Shown: positions 1 to 15,220, numbered from the stretch's first letter. The stretch: 64,000 bases of DNA from Anastatus disparis (GCA_017163975.1 JAFFSR010000292.1:2425501-2489500); one strand, 5' to 3'. Numbers and translations are program-made. The notes: generated from the letters alone by a model not told the origin.

Positions 1-3000
1 ATTATATAAGTATTGTCTTTAACTTACGTTTTAGTTGGAAAGAAAAACGCATCATGCCAACATTGATATTTTTTTTCTGTTCGGGTCAGTAGAGAGAATT
101 TTAGATAAGTGATAAATTTTTATGGTCGTTGAAAATAAAACAAAGATATTGCACGATTGTCTGCATTTCCGGCAATTTCTGATGCGCCTATACACACACA
201 TTTAAAAAAGACACCAACGACGTGTTCTTAGCTTATATTCGCATCTAAGTTATTAAATTCTTTTTGAAGTTCAAGCTTACATAATTTAGTTAGAAATCTT
301 ATTTAATTATGTTGACATTTTAGTTTGCGTTTCATATATTTTCTTTCCGAATTATCATCAACTAAAATAGAGGTATAATTGTACCACATACGTGATTTGG
401 GCGTTTTTGCGCTGGTACGCGCATTTTTTCGATACACAGTGCGGTTGCACTTAAAAGTAGGAGAGAAAAAAAGAGCTGTGTTTTTCTCTAAACAGCCTAC
501 ACTATTTATTGTAAACTATTGTTCATTCAGTGCGTACTCATTATGTGTAGGAACGATTGTCGATATGCTTGCGACTGTTATTATTAGAATTATTACTATT
601 ATGATTATGATTATTATTACTACTGGTGTATAATTAATTTTCGTTATTTCTCGTTGATTCACGAACTTGTAAATAGACCAGCGAAGAGAGAATGTATGTA
701 TATCACTCTCAATGCTTCATTTTTTCGTGGACCGATGTTTGATTTTCATCATTTCATTCTACAGTTGCATTATTATATCATTAAGGTATACCATACCTCA
801 TCATCATCATTCTTTTTTCTCTTATATTGTATTTTTAAAACGCTTCATTTAAGTTTATTCGTAAGTTTATTTCTTAATTAGGTAGTGGGTAAATTTGAAA
901 AATTTTGCGAAAAAATTAAAAGAAAACGCTTTATATACGGTCGCATTAATTCCCCGGCAGTTTTATTCTTTTTCTGTCATATTTTTGCGTAATCGTGTTG
1001 CAAGGGGAATAATATTTTATGTAAGGAAAAAAAAGAGTAAAGTAGACAAAACAAAAAAAAACTTTATCGAATATTTAATGTTGCGTGTAAGAAGTATTCT
1101 GGCATACAATTTTACGAAGGGGGTGCTGAAGAGCACATAGTATACACGCAATGGAGCAGTACCTGTTTTTTAATTAGAATATTCGACATTGGGCAGATAC
1201 TAATCCTACCAAACGTTATTTATAAAAGATGAACAAGTTCAGAGCAGGACATAAATAAAATACGTTAAAAATAACAAAAAACGGGATATAAAACCCACGC
1301 AAGACAACGAACACAGCGCACAACGAACGCCAGCACACGCAGATACCACCGAGAGCGCCAGCAGATCCCAATACGCATAAAATTTTAACCATCGTCATAT
1401 TCTTTTAAATATTATTTGCTTTTTTTATTAACGAATGCACGCGGTAATAGTTCCATGTCTCTTTGTGTCACTGATAATAATTTTCAAAACGTGTTGACGA
1501 CGGAGCTTCTGATCCAAAGGACCTTTTAATTGTTTTGATTTTTTCATAATTATTTCACTTGTTTTGCATGTTAAAAATATGTTTATCTCGAATATTCACA
1601 ACTATTTTATCCGTCAGAGTTTTACAATATACTTAATTCCTTGTGAATGTAAACACGATTTTCTTCTTGCTAAATGTTTTAGTTCGTAATCAAATCATGT
1701 TCTTCCCTCTGTATTTTTATGAATTCGTATTGTATAAGATATATTTTAAATTTACTTTCAGTTGGGGGAAAACAAATTTGTACATAAATTTTGATAAACA
1801 TCTTCCATTTTATTTGGAAGTTATAAATAATTTATTTTATTATCATTATTTTGTTTTCTTTTAAAAATAAAACGTACGTCGCGAATATGTATACTGAATT
1901 CTCTTTTTTTAATTAATGTTTACGTGTATTAATCAATTGGAGGTTCAATTTAATACTATTGACTTACAATTACTTATACTACGCACTGATTAAGAAAAAG
2001 TTATTTACACCAAGTCACATTTAAACAAAACAACTACAAATTAATTAATAATGGACGGGATTGATATGTTGATTATAGTGATACGCGTCCAGAGCATTAA
2101 ATAAATATGTAAATTACATACATATATAAGTTTATTATAAGATATCGCAAAGTTTTAAAATTACGTTATGTAAGATATTGTGCGTTGAAAGAATTCCTTT
2201 ACTTGATAATAAGCAATTAATCGTAATGCCTCAAACATTAATAGTATTTGTAATTAGGTTCAGTAATAATCAGAACGATTGGTTGTACTGCCTAAATTTA
2301 ATTTGATTATGTATAAATTGATTTATTAATATAAAAAATCAGATTTTGTTTTATTATTAAATTGTAAATAAATTGATGAGCGAAAATAAAAAGGAAACTA
2401 TTTTTAACTTCTGTATCAAAAAAATTATATTTACTAAAATGACTGGTTCTTTTAGATTTTTTGTAGAATAAACATTGGATTGAATTTGACGAAATAAAAA
2501 CAAATATTTGTTTCGATGTTTAATTTGTATTACCGCATAAGAAATCTATTTTAACCACGTCGATGTGCCTGTTTAACAATTTATCACATTATACGTGTTA
2601 CGAATAACAAAACAAAAAATAGAAGTTAAAAATAATTCAAAAATTCAATAAAGAAAAAAACTTTTTAACAGTATCAGTACAGGAATTATTTGACAGTACC
2701 AAACAATCAATTTGAATGCGCTAAACAATTTAAAAAGTTTGTGCACATGTAAAAAAGCAACATACACAACATAATCGAAACGTACATGAAGACATTAATA
2801 CAATTTAAATTTAAAAAAATGCATAACTATCTTCCTTTTACATTATATATATGTGTATACACAAAACCGTAATATAACTTGTCGAGTAATAAGGAAATTA
2901 TGAACGCATACACTATAAGTCATATCGTTGAATTCCATGTATCGTACGTATAAATATATATCTTTTTTCGAAAATCCGTAGAGTGATATATATTTTATCG

Positions 3001-6000
3001 ATTATAGTCATATTTCAGTGCTCAATTTTGAGTAATTTTTGTTGGTACTAAAGTAAACGACGTATAAGATAGTCGGAATTAGTTTGACTTTTCACGCAAT
3101 GATTATTGGTTCTGATTAGTATTGAAAATTTTTCTCTAGTTGTATTAAAATTATAATTTTAATAGCATGTAAAAAATTATTGCCAAAAGAATTGTATGTT
3201 CTTTTTAATTATTTATATTTTCATATTTAAAAATTATTTTGCAGTTTATCAGTTCTAATAATTGTTGCGTTACAAGAAAGTCACCCGCCAATAAATAAAA
3301 GAATAGTATCACACAGTTACATGTAAATTATTTACACCTATATTAACAAGGGACAAGCTAAAATGGGAAAGTTATAAATAAAATAGAGGAAAAAGTAAAC
3401 AATGTCCGAAACAAATAATAAAATACTGTAATCATGTCGTTGGTTCTAGTTGTGATATTTTACTAAAGTAAACATGTCGTTAGTTAAGCGGTGAACATTT
3501 ATAACATTTCGGTAAACGGATAGAGGGAAATATACACGAGCCATAAAATCTCGTATATATCTATATATTACATAATTTTAATCTTATTAAAGCCTCGAGC
3601 CTTGTGCACTGATGAATATTTATGATGAAAGCTTGAAACGATAACAATAATAGTTTTTACGGTAACGGGTGATTCTTTTTCTCTCTTTTTAAACAAATTG
3701 TTATGTCGAAATATTTTAATATTTTTTTTTATTGATTGTAGTCATATAGAATTGAATTCATAATTCTTCTTACTTTTATTTTTTAAAATAAAGAAAAAAG
3801 AAAGCATAAAACTTAAAATATGGATGTAATTTTGTAGTTTAATTTAAAATGTTTGAGAAAGAGAGAAAAGCAATTGGCGATATGAAAGACATATATAGTC
3901 ATCGAATAAAGGAGAGTGTGCACTTGTCGGTTATTATATAGTGCACGAAATTTTTAAGTAAACACGCAGAAACGTATATAAATATATATTAAAACTATGC
4001 GCACGCATTAAACATGTGTATTTAATGTGGAAAGGCAACAAATGAAACACGTATAAAAAAATACATTATTTTTAACCAGGATTCCCATTTGTATATATGT
4101 TTCTTAATAAATTTGTGGTACTTGTTAGGCTAGGAGTAGTGCCTAAAAATTTCGGTAGAGTAGTCTTTAAAAATGTATATGGGACTGAGCTGTGGTATCT
4201 GGTGAAAACTAGAGTCGATAATATACGTTAAAAAAAAAGTAATTCAAAAAGTTATCGTAGCTGAACTAGATGGGTGGTATTGTAATTTCAAATCATTGTG
4301 CGCAGTAATACTGATAAATCTCATATGTTATATTCATTAAGATTGTGATTCAATGTACAATTTACGTTAAAAGTTGTGTGATCAATGTGACTTTTTTGTA
4401 TAATTAAAGTCTTATTAATCACACATTTCAAATACTTTCAGATTTAAAAATAAACATACACGTGATTTGTAATGCAATTGTTCATCTGTCTATGTCCAAA
4501 TGTAGCATGTGCTGTAGTCGTGTAAACTCGGATGCACATTTGCGACTCTTGACGAGTATGAGAATCAAGCGTCAAACTTTATAAAACAGTTTGTAAAAAT
4601 AAGATTTTGTTTCTTTTTTTTAGTGTAAATTTCTAATAACTAATTAGATTTACTAAAACTTCAATCGAGTTCATCTTACTGTTTTTAAATAATATCCAAA
4701 CTTCTATTTTCACATTTTTTCTTTGAATTTTTGTTGATAAGAAGTAACAATATTAAATGTTATATATTACACACGTAGATATATTTTTGAAACTAATTTT
4801 TTGCTTAGCATAAAAAAAGTGAGTTTGCGTCATTCGGTTAGTCGTTGAATATGCGTTCCTTTAAATATTGATCGTGCGTTGTAATCGTATTAATATACTT
4901 TTAAATGTAAAATTACGACTTGTTCAAAGGTATTTCAATCCTTGTACAAAAAAAGTAATATTTCTCCGAAAGTAGCTCTTTGCGCAACGGTAAAACTAAG
5001 TACAATAATTTCGTAATGATTATTGCGTATAATAATTTTTCGTGAAAATAAAAAAAAGGAAAGTCCACACAAAAGATAAAAATCAAAAGAAAACATAAAA
5101 CTGCGTCGTAATAAACAGATAACGCGGGGATTATATAAATTTTTTAGACTAATCGAGCATATATATGGTTTAAAGCACATATAAGTATCGCAATTTAAAA
5201 AAATAAAAAAGTAATAACTGAAAAAAAATTAGAACTTCACTGGGATTTTAATTGATTCGTATCTTAATACGAACAAAAAAAAGATGATAAAACTGAACGC
5301 AGTGCGTTAAATCGTATTGCGCAAACGTGACAATCTAAGCCTAAGTTTTAAATTTAAATCTATTTGTTGCTTATATAGTTTAAATATGGGCAAGTGTTGC
5401 AACCAACATGATAAGTAGAATTGCATTATCAATATACTAAATTTTTGATCGATTGTTAATTAAAAGAAAAACAAATGCGTAAATATTAATTTTTACTGTA
5501 ATTATTGAAATTCGTATAAATTTCCAATGCCCAATTTGCCTTGTCCGTATTGTGCATTGCAATTGCCAAAGCTTCAAAGAGAGAAAGACGCTCGATAATT
5601 GTCGAAACTTGTCATGGAGCTGAAAAAAAGTACGTGATAGCTTAAAACGTTAAATAAACAAAAAAAAGGTTTAATGATTTTTTCTCAGCTCAGTGACACA
5701 ACCGACGAAATAAACCCAAGGAACTGAACTAAATATATAAAAATTTAAAAAAACTACTCGTATAGAATTTAACATATTTGTAGCATAATCGATTAAACTT
5801 GAATACGTACTGTTTTATTAAATTGTATAAGAAATGGAAACAGGCGTATAAACTGAAGCGTAAGTTGAACACTGTAGACAGAAAAGATACAAAAGAGATA
5901 AATGTGTAATATACGACATATTTTTGGATTCTCGATAGATGTGCGTGTTTCCGTATACGTGTTGTATAATTCGGTAGCCATTCGGTACATAATAATATTG

Positions 6001-8263
6001 TGATCACGATTTTTTTTTGTGGATCAAAGCCGAAAAGGTTGAAATATTATATATATATTAAAATTAATAAGATTGTGCTCGATAAAAGAATTATTTGAAT
6101 CGTACTTTTGCTTTGGCGATCATTCAATTATTTCGATTGTAAAATCAAGTAAAGTACTATTCAAAAGTTCTTTTGTTTTTGTTCAGCCTTTACCATGTAC
6201 ACACACTCACAACACAAAATACATACATCGACCCCTCCCCCTCCCCCGCGTTATTAGAGTTTAGAAAACAAAAAAAAATAATAATAATCGTTTCGATAAA
6301 ACGACGCGCTTAGCTTGACCAAACTCCAATTTTAAAATAAAGAAAAATATTAATTAATGTAAAAGGGACAAAACTTTTTAGGGCGCTTAATCGCTTGAAG
6401 CTGTGAGTAGAGTTAATCTACGAAAAAAAAATCCTAAGATTATGTATTGTGAATCTTATTAAAAAGAACGGTTTTACTTTCTACTAAACGACCGAAACAT
6501 TTTTTCCATGTCACGAGTATATAAAAAAAGTTTATTTTTCATGTTTTGCCGATTTTTGGTAAAAAATGGATTGTTGACAGATATAAAAATGTTTATAAAA
6601 CAATAATGACAATTTCCCATTAACAATTGTGATTCGTTTACTCAGTATTTTAAAAAATACTAGATTGAAAAATGAAAGATGAAATGATTTTTTTTTTCAT
6701 GAAAAAATAAAAGCTGTCTTTAGTTATTTGCAAAAAGAAAATTCAGACTTTAATAAGAAAATATAAATTATTATTATTATTTTGTAAATAGTACCTAAGT
6801 CAATTGTAAAGTCAGAATAGTATACCCAAGTATGGTTTGTGAGTGCAGCTTAATGGACAAAAAAATCAAAGGAATCGCATTAAATTTTTACTCGTGCATG
6901 GAGAACATATTTGTAAAAATAATAATAATAATAATAATGCTAACATTTGTAACAATTGCGAAGTATACTTGTTTTATTGCAAAATAAAAATGTACAATTG
7001 TAAAATATTTGATAAACAAAGATTAAAACCTTGAAACTGATTGAAAACATGTAGTCTTTTAATTTTGTTTTCCAATTATTTAATTTTAAGTTACCTTTAG
7101 TTTATCCTTATTTCCTTAAAAATTCTACTTTTATTTTATACACATCAAACACTAACATTAGAAATTTATATATTCTGTAGTTAATAAACGAGTGTAGATA
7201 AAATTTGCAATCGTTTAAAAAATTCAATTGTAACATACGACAAAACTAGTAGGATTCATCGAAAATATCAATTGTTTTACTTGCTTGTTTTATTGATTTT
7301 CGTTTATTTAATTTCTTCATCACTATTATTTATGAACACAAGACACAATAATTTTAAAAAAATTTTGTTTGAAAACCGCACACAATTAATTATAGATATT
7401 TTACAATTTCGCAATTTAAAGTCCTTGTATTACATCAGCGTCTTATATCATTAAATATTTGGATTTTAAATAGCTATTGCTTACCGCTGTAAAAAAATAT
7501 TTACAATGATTAATAAGTAAATAGAAAGAAAAATAATGTCAGTAAATTCAATAAAATTTAACGGTCTTTCAGTTTAGAGTATTTTTATATAATTCTAAAT
7601 GGAGTACGTAATTTGTAAAAAAAAGGTACTTCCGATTTAGAAAGTCATAAACATTGAATAAGGTAGTTTTCGCCGTAATCGATTTAAAAATTAATTGTCA
7701 ATATAAAGCTTTATAAAATACTCAAAATAGTACTATAAATGTACTATAATGATTGAATTTCTATAGATAATATGTTGCATAGACTTGCATAGTTCTATAG
7801 ATATGTGGCTAATTTAGATGCCACTATATCACGATAAAAATATTTAAAAAAACAAAATTATACTTCTGAGAAATAATAATCTAATATCAATTATCTTTTA
7901 ATAAATATATAAACTTTTTTCAAACATGATTTCATAAATAAAACTCTATGAGAATATTAATTGAAATATTTTATCAAAATTTCATTGTAGTACGTGTGAA
8001 TTGAAATTAATTTATGTGTGTTATCATGAAGATTAAATTTTATAATATTAATTAAAATTATTGTTTTAATTAAATCTTAAATAAAAAAAGTTGATCGTGT
8101 AGTATATTAATTTGAAAATTATGCAAAGTACAAAAATAATGTTTTTGAAAGATCAATTTTCTAATGATTGAGGCAACAGATGTTTAAATATGCTAAATAT
8201 TTCATATTATACATAAAAATTTTAAACAAAATTTAATATATACAATACTTTATTCTAAACTTG
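1..8263. other. AT-rich stretch with no supported gene
   Basis: No reading frame here looks like protein: the open frames are under 100 codons, rich in Phe/Tyr/Ile/Lys as expected from AT-rich DNA, and lack any recognisable domain. The base composition is uniform, with short homopolymers, a small (AAT)n run near 6,920 and a short C-rich patch at 6,232-6,249. It could be long 3' UTR, intron or intergenic DNA of an insect gene outside the window. I see nothing that decides between these. Confidence 0.6.
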
Positions 8264-8299
8264 TTATATTATAAAAAATGAACATTTTTTATAATATAA
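8264..8299. repeat. Near-perfect AT palindrome, 17-bp arms
   Basis: The arm TTATATTATAAAAAATG (8,264-8,280) is followed by a two-base loop and its exact reverse complement (8,283-8,299). It would extrude as a cruciform or fold into a hairpin in RNA. It lies about 60 bases left of a SINE insertion. No function is assigned. Confidence 0.8.
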
Positions 8300-8356
8300 T
8301 TACTTATAAAAAATATTATTAATCTGTCATTCAATATCAAAACCTAAGTAATAAAA

Positions 8357-8554
8357 TAAGGTCGTCAGTGGCTCATTCGGTAGAGCGATAAATTCGTAAT
8401 CTCGAAGTCCTGAGTTCGAATTCCGCTTTCGGCGGCCAATTAACACAAGCACCACTGTACGATACATGTGCTGCAGTTCACAAACACACTGAAGACCTTT
8501 GTCGCTAATTAGCATCGCAAAGATAACATAAATACAGCGACTTTAAATTAAAAA
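8357..8554 (+). mobile_element. tRNA-derived SINE, copy 1
   Basis: The left part reads as a tRNA relic: a box A-like stretch (AGTGGCTCATTCGGTAGAG, from about 8,366) and a box B-like GAGTTCGAATTC near 8,412, as used by RNA polymerase III. A tRNA-unrelated body follows, then an A-rich tail. An 11-bp perfect target-site duplication, AAGTAATAAAA, flanks it at 8,346-8,356 and 8,555-8,565. The same unit occurs inverted at 14,870-15,074, sharing the tRNA head, a CACAAACACACTGA-like core and the terminal ATACAGCGAC. It is non-autonomous and would depend on a LINE reverse transcriptase. The two copies differ by scattered substitutions, so they are not recent siblings. Confidence 0.85.
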
Positions 8555-8565
8555 AAGTAATAAAA

Positions 8566-11500
8566 AATTAAATTTTTATATTTATTTCACTATTGTTCAA
8601 TGCCTCATCGATTAAAATTTTTTTTAGTGATACATAAAAAATATTTTATTCATTTTATTTATTGTAATATGAACTTTATTAATATTCATTATTTCCAAAT
8701 GAAAGAGCAAAACACACGTTTTCATTAGATGTAAGAAAACAATTTAAATTGACTGTTCTTAGATCTCTTATAAGCTTATAGAATCGAGCTATAATGATTA
8801 ATTAATTACAATGACAACTTAAATTTGTCTACGCATTTTTTACAGCATATAAGCGTATTTTAATCAAATACTAAAGACTTTGCGCAAAATGAATTTACAG
8901 AAATTTTGAAATAGATTATAAAAATTATCAAATATTGTATAATATAAAAAACAAGGATATGCATGCTTAATATGTAACAATGAAACTAAATACAAATGTA
9001 AAGTTTTAATATATTTTAAGACGCTAGATAACCATTTTTAGAAAAAAAAACTTAAAATATTTTTTAAATAAAATATTTAAAAAAACATTTTTATTTTTGT
9101 TAAATTCTATCGGTTTTTTATTAATTGATCTCCCGGTAAATATTTCTTACACAATATTTAAACTCAATTCTAAAAATACATCATTCTCATAACTTACTTT
9201 TTTAAACATTTTTTTAAGCAATACATATTTTTTAGAAATATAAATTGTATATTAAAAATTAAAATTCTAAAAAAGTTATTAATCTTTAATTTAAAATAAA
9301 ACTTATGATAGTAAATTAACAGATTTTAATTTTAGATTATAAAACTTATAATTATTGTACATAAAAGTAAAACTTATTATTTAAAAAAATATTTACGTTA
9401 GTATTTCTGCCGTAGCGAAATGGCAATAGAATCGCTGCACGTGTGAGATACTATTTAAAAAAATAATATTTCTATGGTGAGGCTTCATTTGGTTCAAAAA
9501 TAAAGAACAAAAATTGAAGATCAAAATAGTGCTCATAATGAAATATATTACCAAAATAATGTAAAATTAGAATAACTTATTTCATAATCATGCATTACAA
9601 AATATTTAAAAATATCCCTTATTTGTAAATTATTAATATGTAGAAAAAATTTTTAAATTCATGAAAACATGAAAATATTTTTATTTTAAACAAAATATTT
9701 ATTTGCTAAATAATTACTGACAATTTAAATCTAAAAAAATAAACTAAAAGAAAATAAAAATAAAAAATTAGCCGTATTTTAAAGTAACTCTAATTATAAA
9801 ATTTTTCTATTTCAAAATGAATATAGAAAACTTTATGAGATATAATACATTTGAAAATGTAGTCGAACTAGTGTAATAAAGATTTTTATACGCAAACATA
9901 TCTCGTAATTTAAACTAGAAAAAAATCTAGATACTTAAAAATGGTATAACTTTAATGTTAAAAAATTGCATAATTATATCGTTTTAGTTTGCTTCTTAAA
10001 ATCGAAATAAGAAAAGAAAAAATTTTTTTCCAGTGTTAATGCATTAGTCACTAATGTGCACAACCATACAAAATAACTAATAAGGTTAAAAAGGTAGATA
10101 AATATTATTATGAAATAATTATCTTATATAATAATAAGATTTTTTTCTCCTGATAAATTCGTATAGCGAATTAAAAATTTAATCATAAGAAACAACGTTT
10201 TGAAAAAAAAGCGGTCCTGTAAAAAGACAATTTTTCTCTAAAATTAACAGTTTTATATTATTAAATAAATAAATAAATTGTTATTTATTCTTATTCTTAA
10301 TATTTTTTTTGAAAATTTTCATAATTTAATGTTTGAAGTAATATTTGTTGTGATTTAAAACAGAAAAAAAAGGATTTTTAAAATAAAATCATTTAAACTG
10401 TTTATATAAAAAAGACCAAAAAGAGATTAATTGTCTTTAAAAAGTAAATACACTTACAAAGAAAAATAAGTAAAAAGATACTAGATACCCTAAGGACAAT
10501 TAAATTTTCTGTGTAACATTAATTTTCATTTTCAATTATATAAACGAAATGTCACAAATAAATTATGCAATTTTAACGTTACAATGATAAAACGTTGTAG
10601 GTGCGACTGAACTAAATACACTTACGATTTATGGTATTATTGTAATAAATAAAATAATACCATTCTGCGTAATATACAAACATTTAAAATAAACAAAAAG
10701 AAAGAACAAATATAGCACTTCCGGGTAGCGGCTGTGCATACTAAAATATGTATAATGTAGATTGAATTCAATATTGTATAAAAGGGAAGTACAGAATAAA
10801 TATATATATATATAGTTTTAAATTTACATGTATTATAAATATTGTCAAATAACAGAAAAAAATATAGACTTTAATATTTAAAGAGAATAAAGAAAAAAAG
10901 AAGAAGAAAAACTGATAGAATCAGGGATATAAAGTGATTACGCTGATTGCGTAATATATAATATAATGTAGCTGATATACCTACTTCATGTGATTTATTT
11001 GAAACGAAAAATAAAGCGTGCCGGCGCCGTAATTGTAAATATATAATTATGATATTTAATCGATGCCATCAGTGCAAGTATAAAAATAAAAAAAACTTAA
11101 AACTACACAAATTTCTACCCACAATATCGAAGTACATACTAATAATATATTTAATAAAATTTAAATGCAACGAGACTTGATAATAAAGATTTTCTTGACG
11201 ATTTGTAAATCAATAATTTTTTTTTGCTCATTTAAAAATAAGACATTCATTCCATTGGCTCCATACATCTTATTTATATAAGAAAAAACTCAGTTTATAA
11301 AGTTAATCCATAAATTATAATTTCATTATAATCATAAACTATAAGTTCATTAAAAAATTTTCAAAAAATAAGTTTTATTGATATTTATAATAATTTTAAA
11401 TAATGTAATTAACAGAATGTAATTTATGGTAAGTCAAAATAAAATGGAAAGGATTCGAATATAATTGACGAATAATAGCAAATCAAAGAGAGCATTTTAC

Positions 11501-14500
11501 GGACAGTTCCGGATCGTAAACTGACCTAATTTAAAAATGTATGCCTTACATGTATTTTATTACTCATGGAAAAACTAATTAACTTGTGCGTGGTACGCTA
11601 AAGTCAGTGTCCATTGTATCTTAGATAATAAAACAACGGACCAAAACATTAATTACGTTCGTTAAAAAAAAACAAACAAAACAAAACATATAATCAATTA
11701 CGTTAAAGACATTTTAGCTGAATTCAAAAAGAAGATCATCACAAAAAATAAGATGAAAAAAATAATCAATAAAAAATATTAACATAAGATTTTACTTATA
11801 CACAAAGTGAACATTATAGCTTACCTTCGTTTAAGAATTGAAAAAAAATATGCGAATTTTAAAATAACATATAATTATGATTAATGCTGCACAAGACTTA
11901 TAGAATAACTATACTGTAAAAATAAATCTGAGTTTTGTGTAAAAAAAAAAGTATATATAGAAAGAAAATAATATGTAAATGAAATTATTATCATTTATCA
12001 AACTAATTGAAATAACTGTGACAACTTTCTTGCAAAATAAACGAAATTATAATTATAAAAATAATAAATATTTAAATTGAATATATTAACATAAAAACTA
12101 TTTAAAAATATCAAAAAGAAAATTAGCATTTTTACTAAATGCAATATATTAATAATTAAGATGAATCACAAGATATTTGATATTATTACTTAATTTCAGT
12201 AAAAATTAATTTTTTCTTTTATTAAAATTGTGTGTTTGTAATTAAACTTTACCAGACATAAAAGTTTTGAATTTTCCATTTTAACAAGCAGATACAAAAA
12301 AATTGAATATGCATTACAAACAGCAATTTTTCATTAATATAATAAAAATTTATTCACTTAGCATTTGATTAGCTACTTTTAAAAGCGTGCTTAAAAGTTT
12401 TATAAAATTAAGATATTAAAAGTATTGTCATTATTGGAAAACAGTGTAATAATGAGAAATTGCTAGTTGCTACTGCTTGAATGAATTTCCGCACGTTCAG
12501 GTGAACAAAACTTGTGCAATGAATTTTCTCCATGGACATCGCGAGGAAATGTTAATCTGAAAATTTAATTGCAATGTCGTATTTTTTAAGAATCAAGATA
12601 ATAAAATTGTTTCATCGAATATTTTCAGGTTATTTAGTAGAGATTTTGTCGATAATGAATGAAACATGAAAATTGTAATGTAGACGATAAGTAAAAATAT
12701 AAGTATAAATTTAGCGAAAAATTATTACGATGATAATGTACTGTCCATTTATTAAAGGAATATACGAGGAAACGAATCGACGTTCCTTGTATCATTGTAT
12801 TTGACACTATTGATTAAATGATAATAATTATTGAATGATAACCTACTACAAAATAAATGTTGCCTTTTGTCACATTGGTAAATGGGATTACTGAATTATG
12901 TAGTATCAAACGTAATACCAATTAAAAAAAAAAACAAGAATTCTACATGCACTTATTATTGATTCGATTACAGTTTAATGCTGTGCGTGTAATAACCGAA
13001 AAAAAATTGTGTTGTGTTGAAGTTAAACGCCCTTGTCATTAAACTTAGGGCTGAATAAATTAATTAAACACTTGAAATATTTGTATTTTTCACTTCTCAC
13101 ATCCTATATGAGTTTTTAATTTTTATTTAATTTATTAAATAAAAATTATATATATTGTATTTTTTTCTTGAGAATCTAAATTGATTTTAATTTAAAATTA
13201 TTTTAAGTATTTTCATAAGATTACTAACCTTTTAAAGTTTGTATTTTAATTGATAAAAATTATTGTTTGCAAAATAAGTTGAAATTTTTTAACTGATTTA
13301 ATAATCCATATAACTTGAGTATTGAAGGGTCAGAAAGAAAAATTAAATTTTTTGTTAATTAGTCAATTTATTCTTGTAATATTTGAGTTTTTATATTAAA
13401 AAATAATAAAAAAACATTCTTTTTATTAAAAATATTTTTTCACTTACCTTGAATTTTTTTGGTCTAGGAGCATCTGTGTATTACTGAAATAATAAAGTTA
13501 ATATTGTTTTATATGAAATTATTATATAAAAAGTTACAATTTTTAGAAAATTAATTTTTTTTTATTATTAAAACTAATAACATACTGATATAACATTTAT
13601 AAAATAATTAATTTCAAAATTTCTATAATAATTATTTTACGTTGACGATTAGGTTCAATAATTAATAATAAGTAATATATTATGCATCGATAACTATCTT
13701 CTGTAAAATTGAATTTTATGCATGAAATTGCAAAAATGTAACTTTAAATATAAAGACAAATTAATTATTGTTAGTATAAAATAAATTAAAACCAAATTAA
13801 AATTAAATATTATTTTATTCACAAATCATAATCAAGTTCAATATCATACTGTATACATCTTTTGTTTACGATTACACATTTTTCTTTAAACGATCGATTA
13901 ACAATTGATAAATAACAAATTTTTAGACTTATTGAAAAATCCGTTTATAGTTTTTGTATACGGCTTTAAAATTTTAATCGTTTATATAAAATAAGAATCG
14001 TATTCTAATATGATATGAAATAATTGGATATAAACATATGCACAAAAAAGCTATTATTTTAAGATTTGATGATCACGTAAGTAAAATACAAATAAAAAAC
14101 CAATATTATTATCTTTTGACTATGGATTAGTATGTCGCATTAATTTCTTTGATGAGTATTACTATCAGAATGATAATTTTTATGATTTACTGCCTCTTTT
14201 GTTGGGAGTTACAATTTTTTATTACTTATATATACATATACTTTCGTTGCTTGTTACATTTTTTTTATTACTTACATACGCATACTCAGAATTTGATTTT
14301 TCTTTTATACATAACAATACAATTATGATGTCTTATATACTTAATCGCTAAATTCGTTAAAATAAATTGTGTATCATATATCATTTTGTTTGTTTAAGGA
14401 ACTATTATAAATTTTATTACGATCATACAATAATACGATACATTTCATGTGATAGATAAAACTCTCTTGCTCGTGTTTTATCTTTATACCATGTTTTAAA

Positions 14501-14859
14501 ATATCTTAAGTTCTATTTTCATATTATAACAATATAATCAATGCAAGAATTATTTTATCTTTTTGTTTTTAATTTTATAATTTTTTGTTATTTACTTATT
14601 TTACTCTTGTAAAACGATTTTGGATTGAATATTACACATGAAATCGCAAATCTAACAATGAATACTTATTTAATAATAATACTTATTTTTCTATGAAGAG
14701 AGAAGAAGAAAGATTCAAAATTCATTATTAATAGAAGAAAGTTTTCGAAACTATGCACAATTCTATACTATGTGTAATGCATCATTAAGATGGTTATTTT
14801 TAATCTTTTTAGACTTAACTCTACCTTTTTATGCACATAATTGGCAAAAAAGTTCAATA
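8566..14859. other. AT-rich stretch with no supported gene
   Basis: There is no coding frame of note over about 6.3 kb. It contains a small hairpin at 10,631-10,663 (ATGGTATTATT and its complement around an 11-base loop), short (TA)n near 10,798, and many A and T homopolymers. The stretch 12,440-12,800 is slightly less AT-rich than its surroundings but has no open frame or RNA fold I can name. Confidence 0.6.
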
Positions 14860-14869
14860 ATATACTGTC

Positions 14870-15074
14870 TTTTTTTTTATTTTTTTTAACGTCGCTGTAT
14901 TTTTGCTATCATTTTAATGCTAATTAGCGACGGATGTCGTCAGTGTGTTTGTGAACAAAGCACATGAAAATGTACAGTGATGCTTGTATCAATCGGCCGC
15001 TGAGAGCAGGATTCGGACTCGGATCCTCGAGATTACGAGTTCATCGTTCTACCGATTGAGCCACTGACGATCTC
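14870..15074 (-). mobile_element. tRNA-derived SINE, copy 2 (inverted)
   Basis: Read on the minus strand this starts with the same head as the 8.4-kb copy (GATCGTCAGTGGCTCAATCGG, box A) and has a box B-like GAGTCCGAATCCTG. It shares the body and the terminal ATACAGCGAC, then ends in an A-rich tail, seen as the T-rich run 14,870-14,888 on the plus strand. Flanks carry a 10-bp duplication with one mismatch, ATATACTGTC at 14,860-14,869 and ATATTCTGTC at 15,075-15,084. The opposite orientation and separate duplications show an independent insertion. Confidence 0.85.
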
Positions 15075-15220
15075 ATATTCTGTCGATAAATATATTCAAT
15101 AAAGGCCATTTTTTTAATGATATATACGGGAATACTTGCTGTTTTCCAGGAGTTTATAAAAGCAGCAATTTTTGATATGCCATCTAATATGATGTTGGTC
15201 CACGGTAGAGCCAGTGAAAA

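Noticed and set aside
379..1140. Three successive plus-strand open frames of 75-84 codons
   Set aside because: Different phases, no start context, AT-driven composition and no domain; expected by chance in such DNA.
1216..1398. Minus-strand 60-codon frame with Cys and Gly
   Set aside because: Short, no homologue recognised, no splice or promoter context.
8361..8440. Possible genuine tRNA gene
   Set aside because: Continues into a body shared with the 15-kb copy, has an A-rich tail and target duplications, so it is a SINE head.
12440..12800. Possible conserved non-coding or small exon region
   Set aside because: Only a mild composition change; no frame, fold or signal that can be supported.
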